DNA of 64,000 nt. It comes from Enemella evansiae. Lineage in GTDB: Bacteria > Actinomycetota > Actinomycetes > Propionibacteriales > Propionibacteriaceae. Below are positions 25,325 to 34,864 of this stretch, piece after piece. Under the pieces are notes generated by a model. The model searched no databases and was not told the origin of the DNA. It worked only from the letters and a program-made list of their open reading frames with translations. The position numbers were made by a program, and so were the translations under genes. Each line of letters begins with the position of its first letter. Position 1 is the first letter of the stretch. The stretch is taken from assembly GCF_002250705.1 (NCBI RefSeq), contig NZ_NMVP01000034.1, positions 1 through 64,000 on the forward strand, given 5' to 3'.

Positions 25325-26352
25325 CGCATTACCTCCTGCCGCTCGTCGGCGCCGGCGGGATGCACGCAGCGCACGCGGTGTTCGTGGGCCACCTCGTCGA
25401 GGGAGATCGCATCGGTGACGCAGGCGTCGGTGGCGTGCCGACAGCGTGGTGCGAACGCACACGCCTTGGACCAGGAGATGGTGTCGCGCGGCGTACCGGG
25501 GATCGGGGTGAGCTTCTCGTTCCGGTCGGAATCCAACCGAGGAATGGAATCCAGCAACCCCTCGGTGTAGCGGTGCCGGGGTGAGCCGAAGAGTTCCTTG
25601 CGTGGCGCGTATTCCACGATCCGGCCGGCATACATCACGTTGACGTGGTCGCAGAGTCCGGCGACCACACCCAGGTCGTGGGTGATCATGATCATCGCCG
25701 TGCCGAGGTCGCGGACCAGTTCGGCCAGCAGCTCCAGCACCTGGGCCTGGATGGTGACGTCCAGGGCGGTGGTCGGCTCGTCGCAGATCAGCAGCTTCGG
25801 CTTGCAGGCAAGGGCCACCGCGATCAGCGCGCGCTGCCGCATGCCGCCGGAGAGCTGGAACGGGTATTCCCCGAATCGGCGGGCCGGATCGGGGATACCG
25901 CAGCGATCGAGCAGCTCGATCGCCTCCTTGCGGGCCCGGTCGCGGGACATCTTCTCGTGCGCGTGCAGCACCTCGGTGATCTGGGTGCCGACGGTGACCA
26001 CCGGGTTCAGCGAGCTCATCGGATCCTGGAACACCATCGCCAGTTCGTCACCACGCAGGCGATTCAGCTCCTTGTCCGACAGCTTCAACAGGTTCCGGCC
26101 GCGATAGTTGGCCTCCCCGGAGATCTGTACGCCGCGGCGCGGCAACAGTCCCATCACCGCCATCGAGGACACCGACTTGCCGGAGCCGGACTCCCCCACG
26201 ATGCCGACCACCTCACCGGGGCGGACGTCGAAGGAGACCCCGTCGACGGCGGCGAACGGGGTCTGTCCGCGGCGGGCGAAGCTGACCCGCAGGTCCTTCA
26301 CATCGAGCAGCGCCTCGGCGCGCTGCCTGGGGTCATCAGTGGTCGGGGTCAT
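25321..26352 (-). CDS. Peptide ABC transporter ATPase, DppD-like
   Basis: A 343-residue ATPase. Walker A GIVGESGSGKSVSSMAV, signature FQLSGGMRQRALIAVAL, Walker B LLICDEPTTALDVTIQ, and a C-terminal extension with CAFAPRCRHATDAC. ATG 26352 has AGGAGG 5 nt upstream; ATG 26373 (350 residues) overlaps the upstream stop by 4 bp and is a fair alternative. Third in the dpp-like operon. Confidence 0.9.
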   Translation of the reverse strand: MTPTTDDPRQRAEALLDVKDLRVSFARRGQTPFAAVDGVSFDVRPGEVVGIVGESGSGKSVSSMAVMGLLPRRGVQISGEANYRGRNLLKLSDKELNRLRGDELAMVFQDPMSSLNPVVTVGTQITEVLHAHEKMSRDRARKEAIELLDRCGIPDPARRFGEYPFQLSGGMRQRALIAVALACKPKLLICDEPTTALDVTIQAQVLELLAELVRDLGTAMIMITHDLGVVAGLCDHVNVMYAGRIVEYAPRKELFGSPRHRYTEGLLDSIPRLDSDRNEKLTPIPGTPRDTISWSKACAFAPRCRHATDACVTDAISLDEVAHEHRVRCVHPAGADERQEVMR

Positions 26353-26369
26353 CGGTGCCTCCTGGCCCG

Positions 26370-27374
26370 TCATCGGCGGGACTTGGGGTCGAGGGCCTCG
26401 CGCAGGGATTCGCCCAGCAGGGTGAAACCGAGCGCGGTGACCGCGATGCACAGACCGGGCAGCACGGTCAGCAGCGGATAGGACTCGAGGCGTTCCTGAC
26501 CCTTGACCAGCATCCGGCCCCATTCGGCCACGGTCGGATCGGGGGCGCCCAGGCCCAGATAGGACAGCGCCGCGACCTCGATGATCGCGGTCGCCAGCAT
26601 CAGCGTGGCCTGCACGATCACCGGGCCGAGCGAGTTCGGCACCACATGGCTCATCACGATGGTGCGCGGCCGCAATCCCAACGAGGCCGAGGCGAGCACA
26701 TAGTCCTGGCGGCGCTGCTTCATCATCGAGGCCCGCAGCAGGCGGGCGAAGATCGGCACCTGGGCGGCGGCGATCGCGACCATCAGCGCCTCCGGCCGGC
26801 GGCCCATGATCGCGGCCACCGAGACCGCCAGCAGCAGCGCCGGGATGGAGAGCAGGATGTCCACGATCCGCATCACCAGGGTGTCCACCCAGCCGCCGAT
26901 CGCACCGGCCAGGCCGCCGAGCACGGCGCCGCCGGCCAACCCGAGCAGGGTGGAGACGACGCCGATGATCAGCGACTGCCGGGCGCCATAGATCAGCTGG
27001 GTGAGGAAGTCCGAACCGAAGGAATCCAACCCCAGTGGATGTTCCGGGCTGAACGGCGGCAGCGTGGAGGGGGTGATCTGGTTGGCCCACTCGGTGGTCG
27101 ATGGTTTGTAGGGGGCCAGCAGCGGGGCGAAGACCGCGACCACGATGAAGGCGAGCACGATGATCCCGCCGATGATCGCCGACGGGTTGCGCCGCAATCG
27201 CTGGAAGGCGCCCTTCCACAGGCTGGTGCCGGTCTCGTCCTCGGCCAGCTGCGGGCCCATCGCCGCGACCAGGGCCGGCGGCCAGTTCGGGTGCTCCTCG
27301 GTGATCGTGTCGGCTTCGACCGCGGTGGCACCCGCGGTCTGCTGCTTGTCGGTCTTCACGGTCTTCTCGCTCAC
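26370..27374 (-). CDS. Peptide ABC transporter permease, DppC-like
   Basis: A 334-residue permease with about six membrane segments and a long cytoplasmic N-terminus. The OppC-type N-terminal domain (RLRRNPSAIIGGIIVLAFIV, HPLGLDSFGSDFLTQLIYGAR) and the inner-membrane component loop (ASASLGLRPRTIVMSHVVPN) are clear. GTG 27374 overlaps the DppB-like stop by 4 bp. Confidence 0.9.
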   Translation of the reverse strand: MSEKTVKTDKQQTAGATAVEADTITEEHPNWPPALVAAMGPQLAEDETGTSLWKGAFQRLRRNPSAIIGGIIVLAFIVVAVFAPLLAPYKPSTTEWANQITPSTLPPFSPEHPLGLDSFGSDFLTQLIYGARQSLIIGVVSTLLGLAGGAVLGGLAGAIGGWVDTLVMRIVDILLSIPALLLAVSVAAIMGRRPEALMVAIAAAQVPIFARLLRASMMKQRRQDYVLASASLGLRPRTIVMSHVVPNSLGPVIVQATLMLATAIIEVAALSYLGLGAPDPTVAEWGRMLVKGQERLESYPLLTVLPGLCIAVTALGFTLLGESLREALDPKSRR

Positions 27375-28393
27375 GTGACACGCATCCTCGGGTCGAACAC
27401 CCCGTAGAGCAGGTCGACCACCAGGTTGACCAGGGCGTAGATGATCGCGATGAACAGGATGAATCCCTGCAGCACTGCGTAATCCAGGCTGGAGATCGCC
27501 TCGAACAGATAGGAGCCGATGCCGTTGAAGGCGAACACGCCCTCGGTGAGCACCGCACCGGACAGCAGCGCCCCGGTCTGCAGGCCGATCAGGGTGACGA
27601 TCGGCAGCATCGCGTTCTTCAGCACGTGCCGACGGGTGATCAGGCCCTGCGGGAGGCCCTTGGCGGTGGCGGTGCGCACATAGTCCTCGTTGAGCACATC
27701 CAGCACCGAGGCCCGGGTCATCCGGGTGATCGCGGCCAGCGGGATCGAACCGAGGGCGATCGCCGGCAGGATCAGGTGCTTGATGGCATCCCAGGAGGCG
27801 TCCCATTCCCTGGTGAGCAAGCCGTCCAGCACATAAAAGTTGGTGATGTGGGTGGCGTCCAGGCGGACGTTCTGCCGGCCGGAGGTGGGCAGCACCGCCA
27901 GGAACTCCAGGCCGGGGATGCCGACCGCGAAGACCAGCTTCAGCAGGTATGCGAGCACGAAGACCGGGATCACCACGCCGATCAACGAGTTGGTCACCGC
28001 GATGGTGTCCAGGATGCCGCCGGCCCGCTTGGCGGCGAAGTAACCGAGCGGAATCCCCACCACGATGGCGAAGATCAGCGCCGCCACCGACAGCTCGACG
28101 GTGGCCGGGAAGCGTTCCAGGAAGGTGCCGACGACCGGCTGGCCGGTGCGCGGTGAGCTGCCGAAGTCACCGCGGATCAGTTGTCCGAGCCAGGTGACGT
28201 ACTGCACCGGGATGGGCTGGTCGAAGCCGTACTGGGCGTTGATCCGGGCCACCGCCTCGGGGGTGGCCTTGTCACCCAGCAGTGCCGAGGCCGGATCCCC
28301 GGGCAGCGCCCGCAGCCAGGCGAACAGCAGCAGGCTCAACCCCAGCAGCACCGGGATCATCAACAGCAGCCGGCGTACCACGAATCTCAGCAT
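27371..28393 (-). CDS. Peptide ABC transporter permease, DppB-like
   Basis: A 340-residue permease. It starts with MLRFVVRRLLLMIPVLLGLS and the LPGDPASALLGDKATPE region, and has the EAA loop YVRTATAKGLPQGLITRRHV, typical of DppB/OppB. It follows the binding-protein gene after a hairpin-containing gap. Confidence 0.9.
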   Translation of the reverse strand: MLRFVVRRLLLMIPVLLGLSLLLFAWLRALPGDPASALLGDKATPEAVARINAQYGFDQPIPVQYVTWLGQLIRGDFGSSPRTGQPVVGTFLERFPATVELSVAALIFAIVVGIPLGYFAAKRAGGILDTIAVTNSLIGVVIPVFVLAYLLKLVFAVGIPGLEFLAVLPTSGRQNVRLDATHITNFYVLDGLLTREWDASWDAIKHLILPAIALGSIPLAAITRMTRASVLDVLNEDYVRTATAKGLPQGLITRRHVLKNAMLPIVTLIGLQTGALLSGAVLTEGVFAFNGIGSYLFEAISSLDYAVLQGFILFIAIIYALVNLVVDLLYGVFDPRMRVT

Positions 28394-28446
28394 CGGCGGT
28401 CTCTCAACATCGGCGGTCTTGGCATCGGGGGGTCCTCACACGCGCG

Positions 28447-28479
28447 CCGTGGATGGGGCGGCATCCGCCCCATCCACGG
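28447..28479 (-). terminator. Hairpin between the binding protein and permease genes
   Basis: A perfect 14-bp stem (CCGTGGATGGGGCG, 28447-28460; complement 28466-28479) and a 5-nt loop lie 38 bp after the binding-protein stop and before dppB. It fits partial termination or 3' mRNA protection, giving more binding protein than permease. Confidence 0.65.
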
Positions 28480-28516
28480 CAACGATCAGATCGGTCGAAT
28501 CAGCTCCACGCGGGAC

Positions 28517-30193
28517 TCAGCGTTCGACGGTGACGTTGTTCCAGACCTCGTCGTTCACCGGGCTCGGCGTGTAACCCTTGACCCCCTTGCCGAAGGCCAG
28601 CGACGGCGCCGGGTGCGCGAGCGGCACGCCCGGGACGAACTCAGCGATCTGCTCGTTGATCTTCTTGTACGCCTCGGCCTGTGCCTCCTTGGTGGGCAGC
28701 TGGCGGGCGTCCTGCAGGGCCTTGAACAGCTCCGGGTTGTCGAAGCCCCACTCGATGCCCTTCTTGCCGAAGAACACACCGACGAAGTTGTCCGGGTCGT
28801 TGTAGTCACCGGTCCAACCGAGGAAGTGGATGTCCCGCTTCGGGATGCCCTCCGGCTTGCGGGTCATGTCCAGGTAGTCCGGGCTCCACTTGGCGGTGAC
28901 CGGCTCGACCTTGATGCCGACCTGCTCCAGCTGACCCTTGATGGTCACGAAGGAGTTCTCCGGAGTCGGCATGTAGGGCCGGGAGACACCGGTCGGGTAG
29001 GCGAATTTCAGGGTGAGGTTCTCCTGACCGGCCTCCTTCAGCAGCTGCCGCGCCTTCTCCGGGTCGTACTTGTAGTCGGTGACCCCGGGGTTGTAGCCGA
29101 CGACGTTGTCCGGCATGAACTCGATCGCGGTCTTCGTGCCCTCGGGCAGGCTCTGCTTGACCAGCGCGTCCTTGTCGATCGCATACGAGATCGCCTCGCG
29201 GACGCGCTTGTCCTGCAGCACCGGGTTGGCCTGGTTGAACGCCAGGTAGAAGATCGTGAACGGCTGGCGCTGCATCACCTGCAGGCCCTTGTCCTTCAGC
29301 GACTGGACATCGGCGGGCGCGACCAGGTCGTAACCGTCGATGTTGCCGGCCTCGAGCTCCTGGGTGCGGGCCTTGGGATCGGAGATGATCCGCACGACGG
29401 CCTTGCTGACCTTGGCCTTGTCGCCCCAGTACTCCTCGTTGCGGTCCATCACGACCTGCTGGCCGCGGTCCCACTGGGCGAACTTGAACGGCCCGGTACC
29501 GGTCGGGTGCTGGGTGGCGTACGCCGAGAACCGCGGGTCCTTCGCGTCACCCTGCACGTCGTCGGCGTTGTACTGCTTCATCGCGGTCGGCGACTGCATC
29601 GCGAACGCCGGCAGCGTCATCGCGTCGATGAAGGCGGCGAACGGCTTGTTCAGGTTGATCGTGACCTCGCTGTCGGACTTCGCGTTGCAGGAGTCGTAGA
29701 TCGTCTGCCCGGCACCGGCCTCCGGGTTCTTGAAGCCCTGGAAGAGCTTTCCGTAGTAGTAGGAGATGTTCTCGTTCTGGTTCAGGCCCTTCCAGTTGGC
29801 CCACCGGTCGAAGTTCGCGCAGACGGCGGCGGCGTTGAAGTCGGTGCCGTCGTGGAACTTCACGCCCTTGCGCAGCTGGAAGGTGTGGGACTTGCCGTCG
29901 GGCGCGGAGGACCAGCTCTCGGCCAGCAGCGGTTCCAGCTCGGTGGTGCCCGGCTTGGTGGAGACCAGACCCTCGAACAGGTTGCGCGAGATCCGGAACG
30001 ACTCACCATCGGAAGCGAAGGCCGGGTCGAGCATCACCGGATCCGAGGAGCCGGCGAAGATGAAGGTGTCGTTGGCGCCACCGCTGCTGCCGCTGTTGTT
30101 GTCGCGCTGGCTCTCCGCGCACGCGGCCATCGTCGCGGTCAGCGTCAGCACGGCCGTCGCGGCGAGCACCCGGCGGATGTTGGATTTCTGCAC
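28517..30193 (-). CDS. Peptide ABC transporter substrate-binding lipoprotein, DppA-like
   Basis: A 558-residue extracellular solute-binding protein, family 5. Lipobox MAAC at about 22-25; SDPVMLDPAFASDGESFRI starts domain I, with HPTGTGPFKFAQWDRGQQV and RVREAISYAIDKDALV as family motifs. Probably binds peptides or related compounds; the exact ligand is not readable. First gene of the dpp-like operon, divergent from an aminotransferase. The 236-bp gap upstream must hold its promoter; no clear boxes are assigned. Confidence 0.88.
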   Translation of the reverse strand: MQKSNIRRVLAATAVLTLTATMAACAESQRDNNSGSSGGANDTFIFAGSSDPVMLDPAFASDGESFRISRNLFEGLVSTKPGTTELEPLLAESWSSAPDGKSHTFQLRKGVKFHDGTDFNAAAVCANFDRWANWKGLNQNENISYYYGKLFQGFKNPEAGAGQTIYDSCNAKSDSEVTINLNKPFAAFIDAMTLPAFAMQSPTAMKQYNADDVQGDAKDPRFSAYATQHPTGTGPFKFAQWDRGQQVVMDRNEEYWGDKAKVSKAVVRIISDPKARTQELEAGNIDGYDLVAPADVQSLKDKGLQVMQRQPFTIFYLAFNQANPVLQDKRVREAISYAIDKDALVKQSLPEGTKTAIEFMPDNVVGYNPGVTDYKYDPEKARQLLKEAGQENLTLKFAYPTGVSRPYMPTPENSFVTIKGQLEQVGIKVEPVTAKWSPDYLDMTRKPEGIPKRDIHFLGWTGDYNDPDNFVGVFFGKKGIEWGFDNPELFKALQDARQLPTKEAQAEAYKKINEQIAEFVPGVPLAHPAPSLAFGKGVKGYTPSPVNDEVWNNVTVER

Positions 30194-30429
30194 TGTCCCT
30201 ACCTCGTTGTGTGAACGGGGATCCCCAGGCCCGGATATGGGCTTGCCCGACCCTAACGCAGCCGTGCCCGGTGAAGCAGCATTCCACTGGTCACGATTGG
30301 GTCAACCGCTCAGTGGGTTGCGCAATGGGCCCATCGATCCGCGAGGAGGGTGAGACAAACTGTCTTGTCCGCTGGGATTCGGGTGGGCTCGCGCGTCCGG
30401 GTCACCGGGAGGCGAGCAGGGTGGGATGC

Positions 30430-31701
30430 ATGGACATCGCCAACGACGCCGATCCGGACACCGACCTCTCCCCCACCCTGGCCATCAACGAGGAGATCGA
30501 CCGCCGCCGCCGGCTCGGTCTGCCGGTGGTGCCGCTCGGCTTCGGCGAGGCCAACGTGCCGGTGCTGCCCGAGCTGCGGCAGCGGTTGGCCGAGGCGGCC
30601 GATCAGGGTGGGTACGGTCCGGTGGCCGGCGTACCGGAGCTGCGGGAGGCCGCCGCGGGCTATCTGGTACGCCGGGGTGCGCCGGCGACCGCGGACCGGG
30701 TGATCGCCGGACCGGGCAGCAAGCCGTTGCTGTTCGCGGTGCTGCGGGCCCTCGACCTGCCGGTCGTGCTCCCCGCGCCCAGCTGGGTGAGTTACGCCGC
30801 CCAGGCCCGGATCGCCGGGATCGAGACCCACTGGGTCCCCCCGCGCCCCGGCCAGGGCGGCGTACCCGATCCGGACCGGGTGGTCGAACTCGCCAGTGCT
30901 CCGAACCGGCCGCGGTTCGCGGTGCTGCTCACCCTGGTGGACAATCCCACCGGCGCGGTCGCCGATCCGGGCACCATCGCCGAGCTGGCCCAGGTGGCAC
31001 GGCGCCACGATCTGCCGCTGATCAGCGATGAGATCTATCGGGATCTGGTGCACGATCCCGATCGCCGGCTGGTCGGGCCGGCCGAACTCGCCCCGGAACG
31101 CACCTTCGTCACCACCGGGTTGAGCAAGAACCTGGCCGTCGGTGGCTGGCGGATCGGTGTCCTCGGGCTCCCGGACGGTCCGCTCGGCGCCCGGGTCGCC
31201 GGACGGGTTCTCGGGCTGGCCAGTGAGCTCTGGTCGGTGCCGCCGATGCCGGTGCAGCGCGCGGCCACCTGGGCCTTCACCGAGCCACCGGAGGTGACCG
31301 CGCGCTTCGCCGACAGCGCCCGGCTGCACGGCCGGATCGTCGGCGCGGTCGCCGAACGACTGACCGCACTGGGGGTGGGGTTCGTGCCACCGGGTGGTGG
31401 CTTCTATCTCTATCCCGACTTCGAGGCGCATCGGGAATCGCTGCTGCACAAGGGAATCAGCGATTCGACAAGCCTTGCGACAGGCCTCTTGGAGGAGCAC
31501 GGCGTGGCCACCCTGCCCGGGGTCGCGTTCGGCGACCGACCGGAGCGACTGACCCTTCGGCTGGCCACCTCGATGCTGTTCGGGCGTACGCCGACCGAAC
31601 GCCAGCAGGCGATCGAGACCGCCGACCCGCTCGAACTCGGCTGGGTGCAGGACAACCTGGCCCGGCTCGATGCCGCGCTCAGCGGGTTGCTGCGCGGCTG
31701 A
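30430..31701 (+). CDS. PLP-dependent class I/II aminotransferase
   Basis: A 423-residue fold-type I aminotransferase. The PLP lysine sits in TTGLSKNLAVGGWRIG; VDNPTGAVADPGTIAEL is the NPTG motif, and ISDEIYRDLVHD the DEIY motif. The C-terminal domain contains VPPGGGFYLYPDF. Substrate unknown. ATG 30430 with AGGGTGGG upstream is preferred over starts in the upstream region. Its 3' end is 18 bp from the convergent flavin reductase gene. Confidence 0.82.
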   Translation: MDIANDADPDTDLSPTLAINEEIDRRRRLGLPVVPLGFGEANVPVLPELRQRLAEAADQGGYGPVAGVPELREAAAGYLVRRGAPATADRVIAGPGSKPLLFAVLRALDLPVVLPAPSWVSYAAQARIAGIETHWVPPRPGQGGVPDPDRVVELASAPNRPRFAVLLTLVDNPTGAVADPGTIAELAQVARRHDLPLISDEIYRDLVHDPDRRLVGPAELAPERTFVTTGLSKNLAVGGWRIGVLGLPDGPLGARVAGRVLGLASELWSVPPMPVQRAATWAFTEPPEVTARFADSARLHGRIVGAVAERLTALGVGFVPPGGGFYLYPDFEAHRESLLHKGISDSTSLATGLLEEHGVATLPGVAFGDRPERLTLRLATSMLFGRTPTERQQAIETADPLELGWVQDNLARLDAALSGLLRG

Positions 31702-31719
31702 GTCAGAGCCCCACCCGCC

Positions 31720-32262
31720 TCACAGCATCGCCAGGCTGCGGAACTGGCTGCCGTGGAAGACCAGCGGCTCCCGGCCGGCGAAACTGGTGATCGCACCGAT
31801 CTCCAGCAGCACGATCTCGTGGTCGCCGGCGGTCACCTCCTGCCTCACCGCACAGTCCAACCACAGGCAGGATCCGCCGATGAAGACCGCCCCCTCGCGG
31901 GTGGCGCTCCAGTCCAGGCCGGTGAACCGATCCGCCGCTTTCGCGGCCAACTGCCGACTCACCCCGCCCTGCTCCGCGGCCAGCACGCTCACCCCGAGGC
32001 GGGTGGCGCCGCGCAGCTTCGGCCAGGTCGAGGAGGAGTGCGCGATGCAGATCGAGACCAGCGCCGGCTCCAGCGAGACCGAGGTGAAACTGCTGGCTGC
32101 CAGGCCGATCGGCTGGGCATCGCCGCCGGAACCGAGCGCACACAGCGCGGTGACACCGCTCGGGAAGTGACCGAAGGCCTCGCGCAGTTCGGGCTGCCCG
32201 AAGGGTGCAGTGCGCTGGGGATGGATCAACTCCACCGCCCTCTCCATCACGGTCTGGTTCAT
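31720..32262 (-). CDS. Flavin reductase (HpaC/HsaB-like)
   Basis: A 180-residue flavin reductase domain protein: FGHFPSGVTALCAL (FMN-binding opening), GLAASSFTSVSLEPALVSICI and LGVSVLAAEQGGVSRQLA are typical. It would make reduced flavin for the monooxygenase encoded 1.4 kb away. ATG 32262 has GGAGGACACC immediately upstream; ATG 32286 adds eight residues. It is divergent from the alcohol dehydrogenase/monooxygenase/PucR genes. Confidence 0.82.
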   Translation of the reverse strand: MNQTVMERAVELIHPQRTAPFGQPELREAFGHFPSGVTALCALGSGGDAQPIGLAASSFTSVSLEPALVSICIAHSSSTWPKLRGATRLGVSVLAAEQGGVSRQLAAKAADRFTGLDWSATREGAVFIGGSCLWLDCAVRQEVTAGDHEIVLLEIGAITSFAGREPLVFHGSQFRSLAML

Positions 32263-32490
32263 GGTGTCCTCCAGGGTCTGCTCCATTGCTTGGCATCGAC
32301 TCTGCGCCGCCGCCGGCGCGATGACCATGTGCCCGAGGACAAACTTCGCGCGGGCTTTTGTGATGGCCGACCCCACGCGCAGCACCTGTGCCAACAGCCC
32401 AAAGGTCGACCACCGGTTTGGGCCGGGTGTCGGCGGGGGTTCCCAGGCGGCCGAGCGCGATTACGTTGATCCCACGACCGCGACGGGGCG

Positions 32491-32517
32491 GATCGGCACT
32501 GGTCACCGGAGCCGATC
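32491..32517. promoter_or_regulatory. Inverted repeat upstream of the dehydrogenase/monooxygenase genes
   Basis: GATCGGC (32491-32497) and GCCGATC (32511-32517) form 7-bp arms with a 13-bp spacer, 45 bp before the dehydrogenase start. The 299-bp divergent gap (32263-32561) otherwise shows no gene. It is a candidate site for the PucR regulator encoded three genes on. Confidence 0.35.
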
Positions 32518-32561
32518 GAGGATCCGTCTGCGGAAACGTCGATCGACAAGGGGATCCAACG

Positions 32562-33656
32562 ATGAATCCTGCGCCCCGGGCCGCGTCGCCTGACCGCGAT
32601 CGGGTGACCGCGCGGTCCAGAGCCATGGGGGTGGTCGCCTATGGCCGTCCCATCCAACCCATCGAATTGCCGGTGGTCCCACCGAAGGACGATGAGGTCG
32701 CGGTCTCGGTCACCTACTGCGGGGTCTGCGGCACCGACGTGAAGATCGCCGAGGGCGGATTGGGATTCTCCGCCGACCTGCCACTGCCGCACGTGCCGGG
32801 CCATGAGGTCGTCGGCGTGGTCACCGAGGCCGGCAACGACTCCCCCGTCGCCGTCGGCAGCCGGGTGCTGGTCTACGACTTCCTCGGCTGCGGGGTCTGT
32901 GCACCGTGCCGCGACGGCCACGAGAACGTGTGCACCGATCTGCGGCGCCGGGTCGGGTTCACCAGCCAGGGTGGTTTCGCCGAACGATTGGTGCTGCCCC
33001 ACCAACTGGTGGCCGTGCTGCCGGACACCGTCAGCGATCGGTCCGCCTCCGCGCTCGGCTGCGCGATGGCCACCGCCTACCGTGCCGTGGTCCGGCAGGC
33101 CGACGCGCGGGCCGGTGACCGGGTGCTGGTCAGCGGCGCCGGCGGTGTCGGGCTGCACGCCGCCCAGATCGCCGTGGCCTGTGGTGCCGAGGTGGTGGCC
33201 GCCGACGTCTCCCAGGCCGCCCTGGCGGCCGTGGAACTGTTCGGCGTCCGCACCATCGACGCCGGGGACCTCCCGGAGCTGACCCCGGCGGCGTTCGACA
33301 CGGTCATCGAGACCTCGGGCCACCTCACCGATCTGGGCGTGCTGTCCCGACTGCTGCGCCCACGCGGACGGATCGTGCTGGTCGGTTATGACCCCTCTCG
33401 ACCGATGACGCTTCCGACCTTGGAGATCGTCAACAACGAGATCGAGATCGTCGGCAGTCGGTACGCCACCCGGTCCGACCTGCTCGGCGGCCTCGATCTG
33501 GTCGCCCGCGGACTCGTCACACCGGTGATCAGCCGGGTCCTCGACCTCGACGATGCCGCCGCCGCCCTGGCCGCGGTCAAGGCCGGTCGCGTCACCGGCC
33601 GGATCAGTCTGCGCATCCACCCGGAACAGCAATCGCAGCAACCGCAGCACCCGTAG
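32562..33656 (+). CDS. Zinc-dependent alcohol dehydrogenase (MDR)
   Basis: A 364-residue medium-chain dehydrogenase. GVCGTDVKI holds the catalytic-zinc Cys, PHVPGHEVVGVV the GHE motif, and CGVCAPCRDGHENVC the four cysteines of the structural zinc. VLVSGAGGVGLHAAQIAVACGAEVVAAD is the Rossmann NAD(P) site. It would oxidise an alcohol in the monooxygenase pathway. ATG 32562 has AAGGGG upstream, and the monooxygenase starts 17 bp later. Confidence 0.88.
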   Translation: MNPAPRAASPDRDRVTARSRAMGVVAYGRPIQPIELPVVPPKDDEVAVSVTYCGVCGTDVKIAEGGLGFSADLPLPHVPGHEVVGVVTEAGNDSPVAVGSRVLVYDFLGCGVCAPCRDGHENVCTDLRRRVGFTSQGGFAERLVLPHQLVAVLPDTVSDRSASALGCAMATAYRAVVRQADARAGDRVLVSGAGGVGLHAAQIAVACGAEVVAADVSQAALAAVELFGVRTIDAGDLPELTPAAFDTVIETSGHLTDLGVLSRLLRPRGRIVLVGYDPSRPMTLPTLEIVNNEIEIVGSRYATRSDLLGGLDLVARGLVTPVISRVLDLDDAAAALAAVKAGRVTGRISLRIHPEQQSQQPQHP

Positions 33657-33673
33657 CACCAGAGGAGAACACC

Positions 33674-34864
33674 ATGTCGATCGATACGATTTCAGCCAAC
33701 TCAGTGCCCGACCAGAAGTGGCTCGAACGGGCCCGGGCACTGCAGCCGCAGCTGCGGGCCAACGCCAAGGACGGTGAGCAGCAACGACAACTGCCGGAGG
33801 TCGACGCCAAGGCCCTGCAGGAATCCGGACTGCTCTCGTTCTGGGTGCCGCGCCGGTTCGGCGGCCCGGAGGTGAACTTCCGGACCGGTGTGGACATGAT
33901 CTCCGAGGTCGCCTACGGCAACGGTGCCGCCGGTTGGGTCACCGCACTGATCAACACCAGCAACTGGATGGCCGCGCTCTTCCCGGAACAGGCGCAGCAG
34001 GAGATCTGGGGATCGGACCCGAGCACCCTCGTCTCGACCGTCTTCGACGCGAATGCGACCGCCGAACCGGTCGCCGGTGGCTACCGGTTCTCCGGCAAGT
34101 GGGGTTTCGCCTCCGGCTCGGCCCTCTCCCAATGGGCAAACCTGGGTGTCCTCATCCCCAGCGCCGACGGCACGATGAGCCACGCGCTGGCCGTGGTGCC
34201 CACCTCCGAACTGAGCTACCAGGACACCTGGTACACCACCGGGATGCGGGCCACCGGCAGCAACACCTGGGTCGCTGAGGACGTCGTCGTGCCGGAACAC
34301 CGGCTGCACCACTTCGATGACCTGATGGAGCGGCGCTACCGCACCGAGTTCGGCGAGGAGATCGTCTACCGCGGTCACTTCATGCCGGTGGCCACCATGA
34401 TCATCGTCGCGCCCCATCTCGGCATGGCCCGCGCGGCGCTGGATCTGACCCTGGAGACCGTGCCGAAGCGCCGGGTGAAGTACACGGTCTATGAGAAGTC
34501 TGCCGATGCGCCGTTCGTGCAGACCCTGGTTGCGGAGGCGGCCAGCATGATCGATGCGGCGACCATGCTCGTCCACCGGCTCGCGACGACGATCGACGAC
34601 GCGGCCGCGGAGAACAGGGATCACACCGCGATCGAGCGAGCCCGCGCGCGGATGGATGCCGGGCACGCGGCCACCTTGTGCCGGGAGGCGATCGACAAAC
34701 TGATGAGCGTCAACGGCGCCTCCGCCTTCGCCGAGTTCAACTACCTGCAGCAGATCTGGCGGGATTCGCACACCGGCAGCCGACACGCATTCGCCGAACC
34801 CGTTCTCGGGATGGAGATCTATGGCCGCGAACTGCTCGGTCGGGACCGGGTGATGCCGATCTGA
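33674..34864 (+). CDS. Flavin-dependent monooxygenase, acyl-CoA dehydrogenase fold (HsaA-like)
   Basis: A 396-residue group D oxygenase subunit. LPEVDAKALQESGLLSFWVPRRFGGPEV matches the N-terminal domain of HsaA/HpaB-type and related N-hydroxylase proteins, GYRFSGKWGFASGSALSQWA the mid-domain beta strand, and TTGMRATGSNTWVAEDVVVP the FMN/FAD region. It needs a reductase, most likely the neighbouring gene product. The substrate is open: a phenol, an amine or a related compound. Its TGA overlaps the next ATG by one base. Confidence 0.82.
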   Translation: MSIDTISANSVPDQKWLERARALQPQLRANAKDGEQQRQLPEVDAKALQESGLLSFWVPRRFGGPEVNFRTGVDMISEVAYGNGAAGWVTALINTSNWMAALFPEQAQQEIWGSDPSTLVSTVFDANATAEPVAGGYRFSGKWGFASGSALSQWANLGVLIPSADGTMSHALAVVPTSELSYQDTWYTTGMRATGSNTWVAEDVVVPEHRLHHFDDLMERRYRTEFGEEIVYRGHFMPVATMIIVAPHLGMARAALDLTLETVPKRRVKYTVYEKSADAPFVQTLVAEAASMIDAATMLVHRLATTIDDAAAENRDHTAIERARARMDAGHAATLCREAIDKLMSVNGASAFAEFNYLQQIWRDSHTGSRHAFAEPVLGMEIYGRELLGRDRVMPI

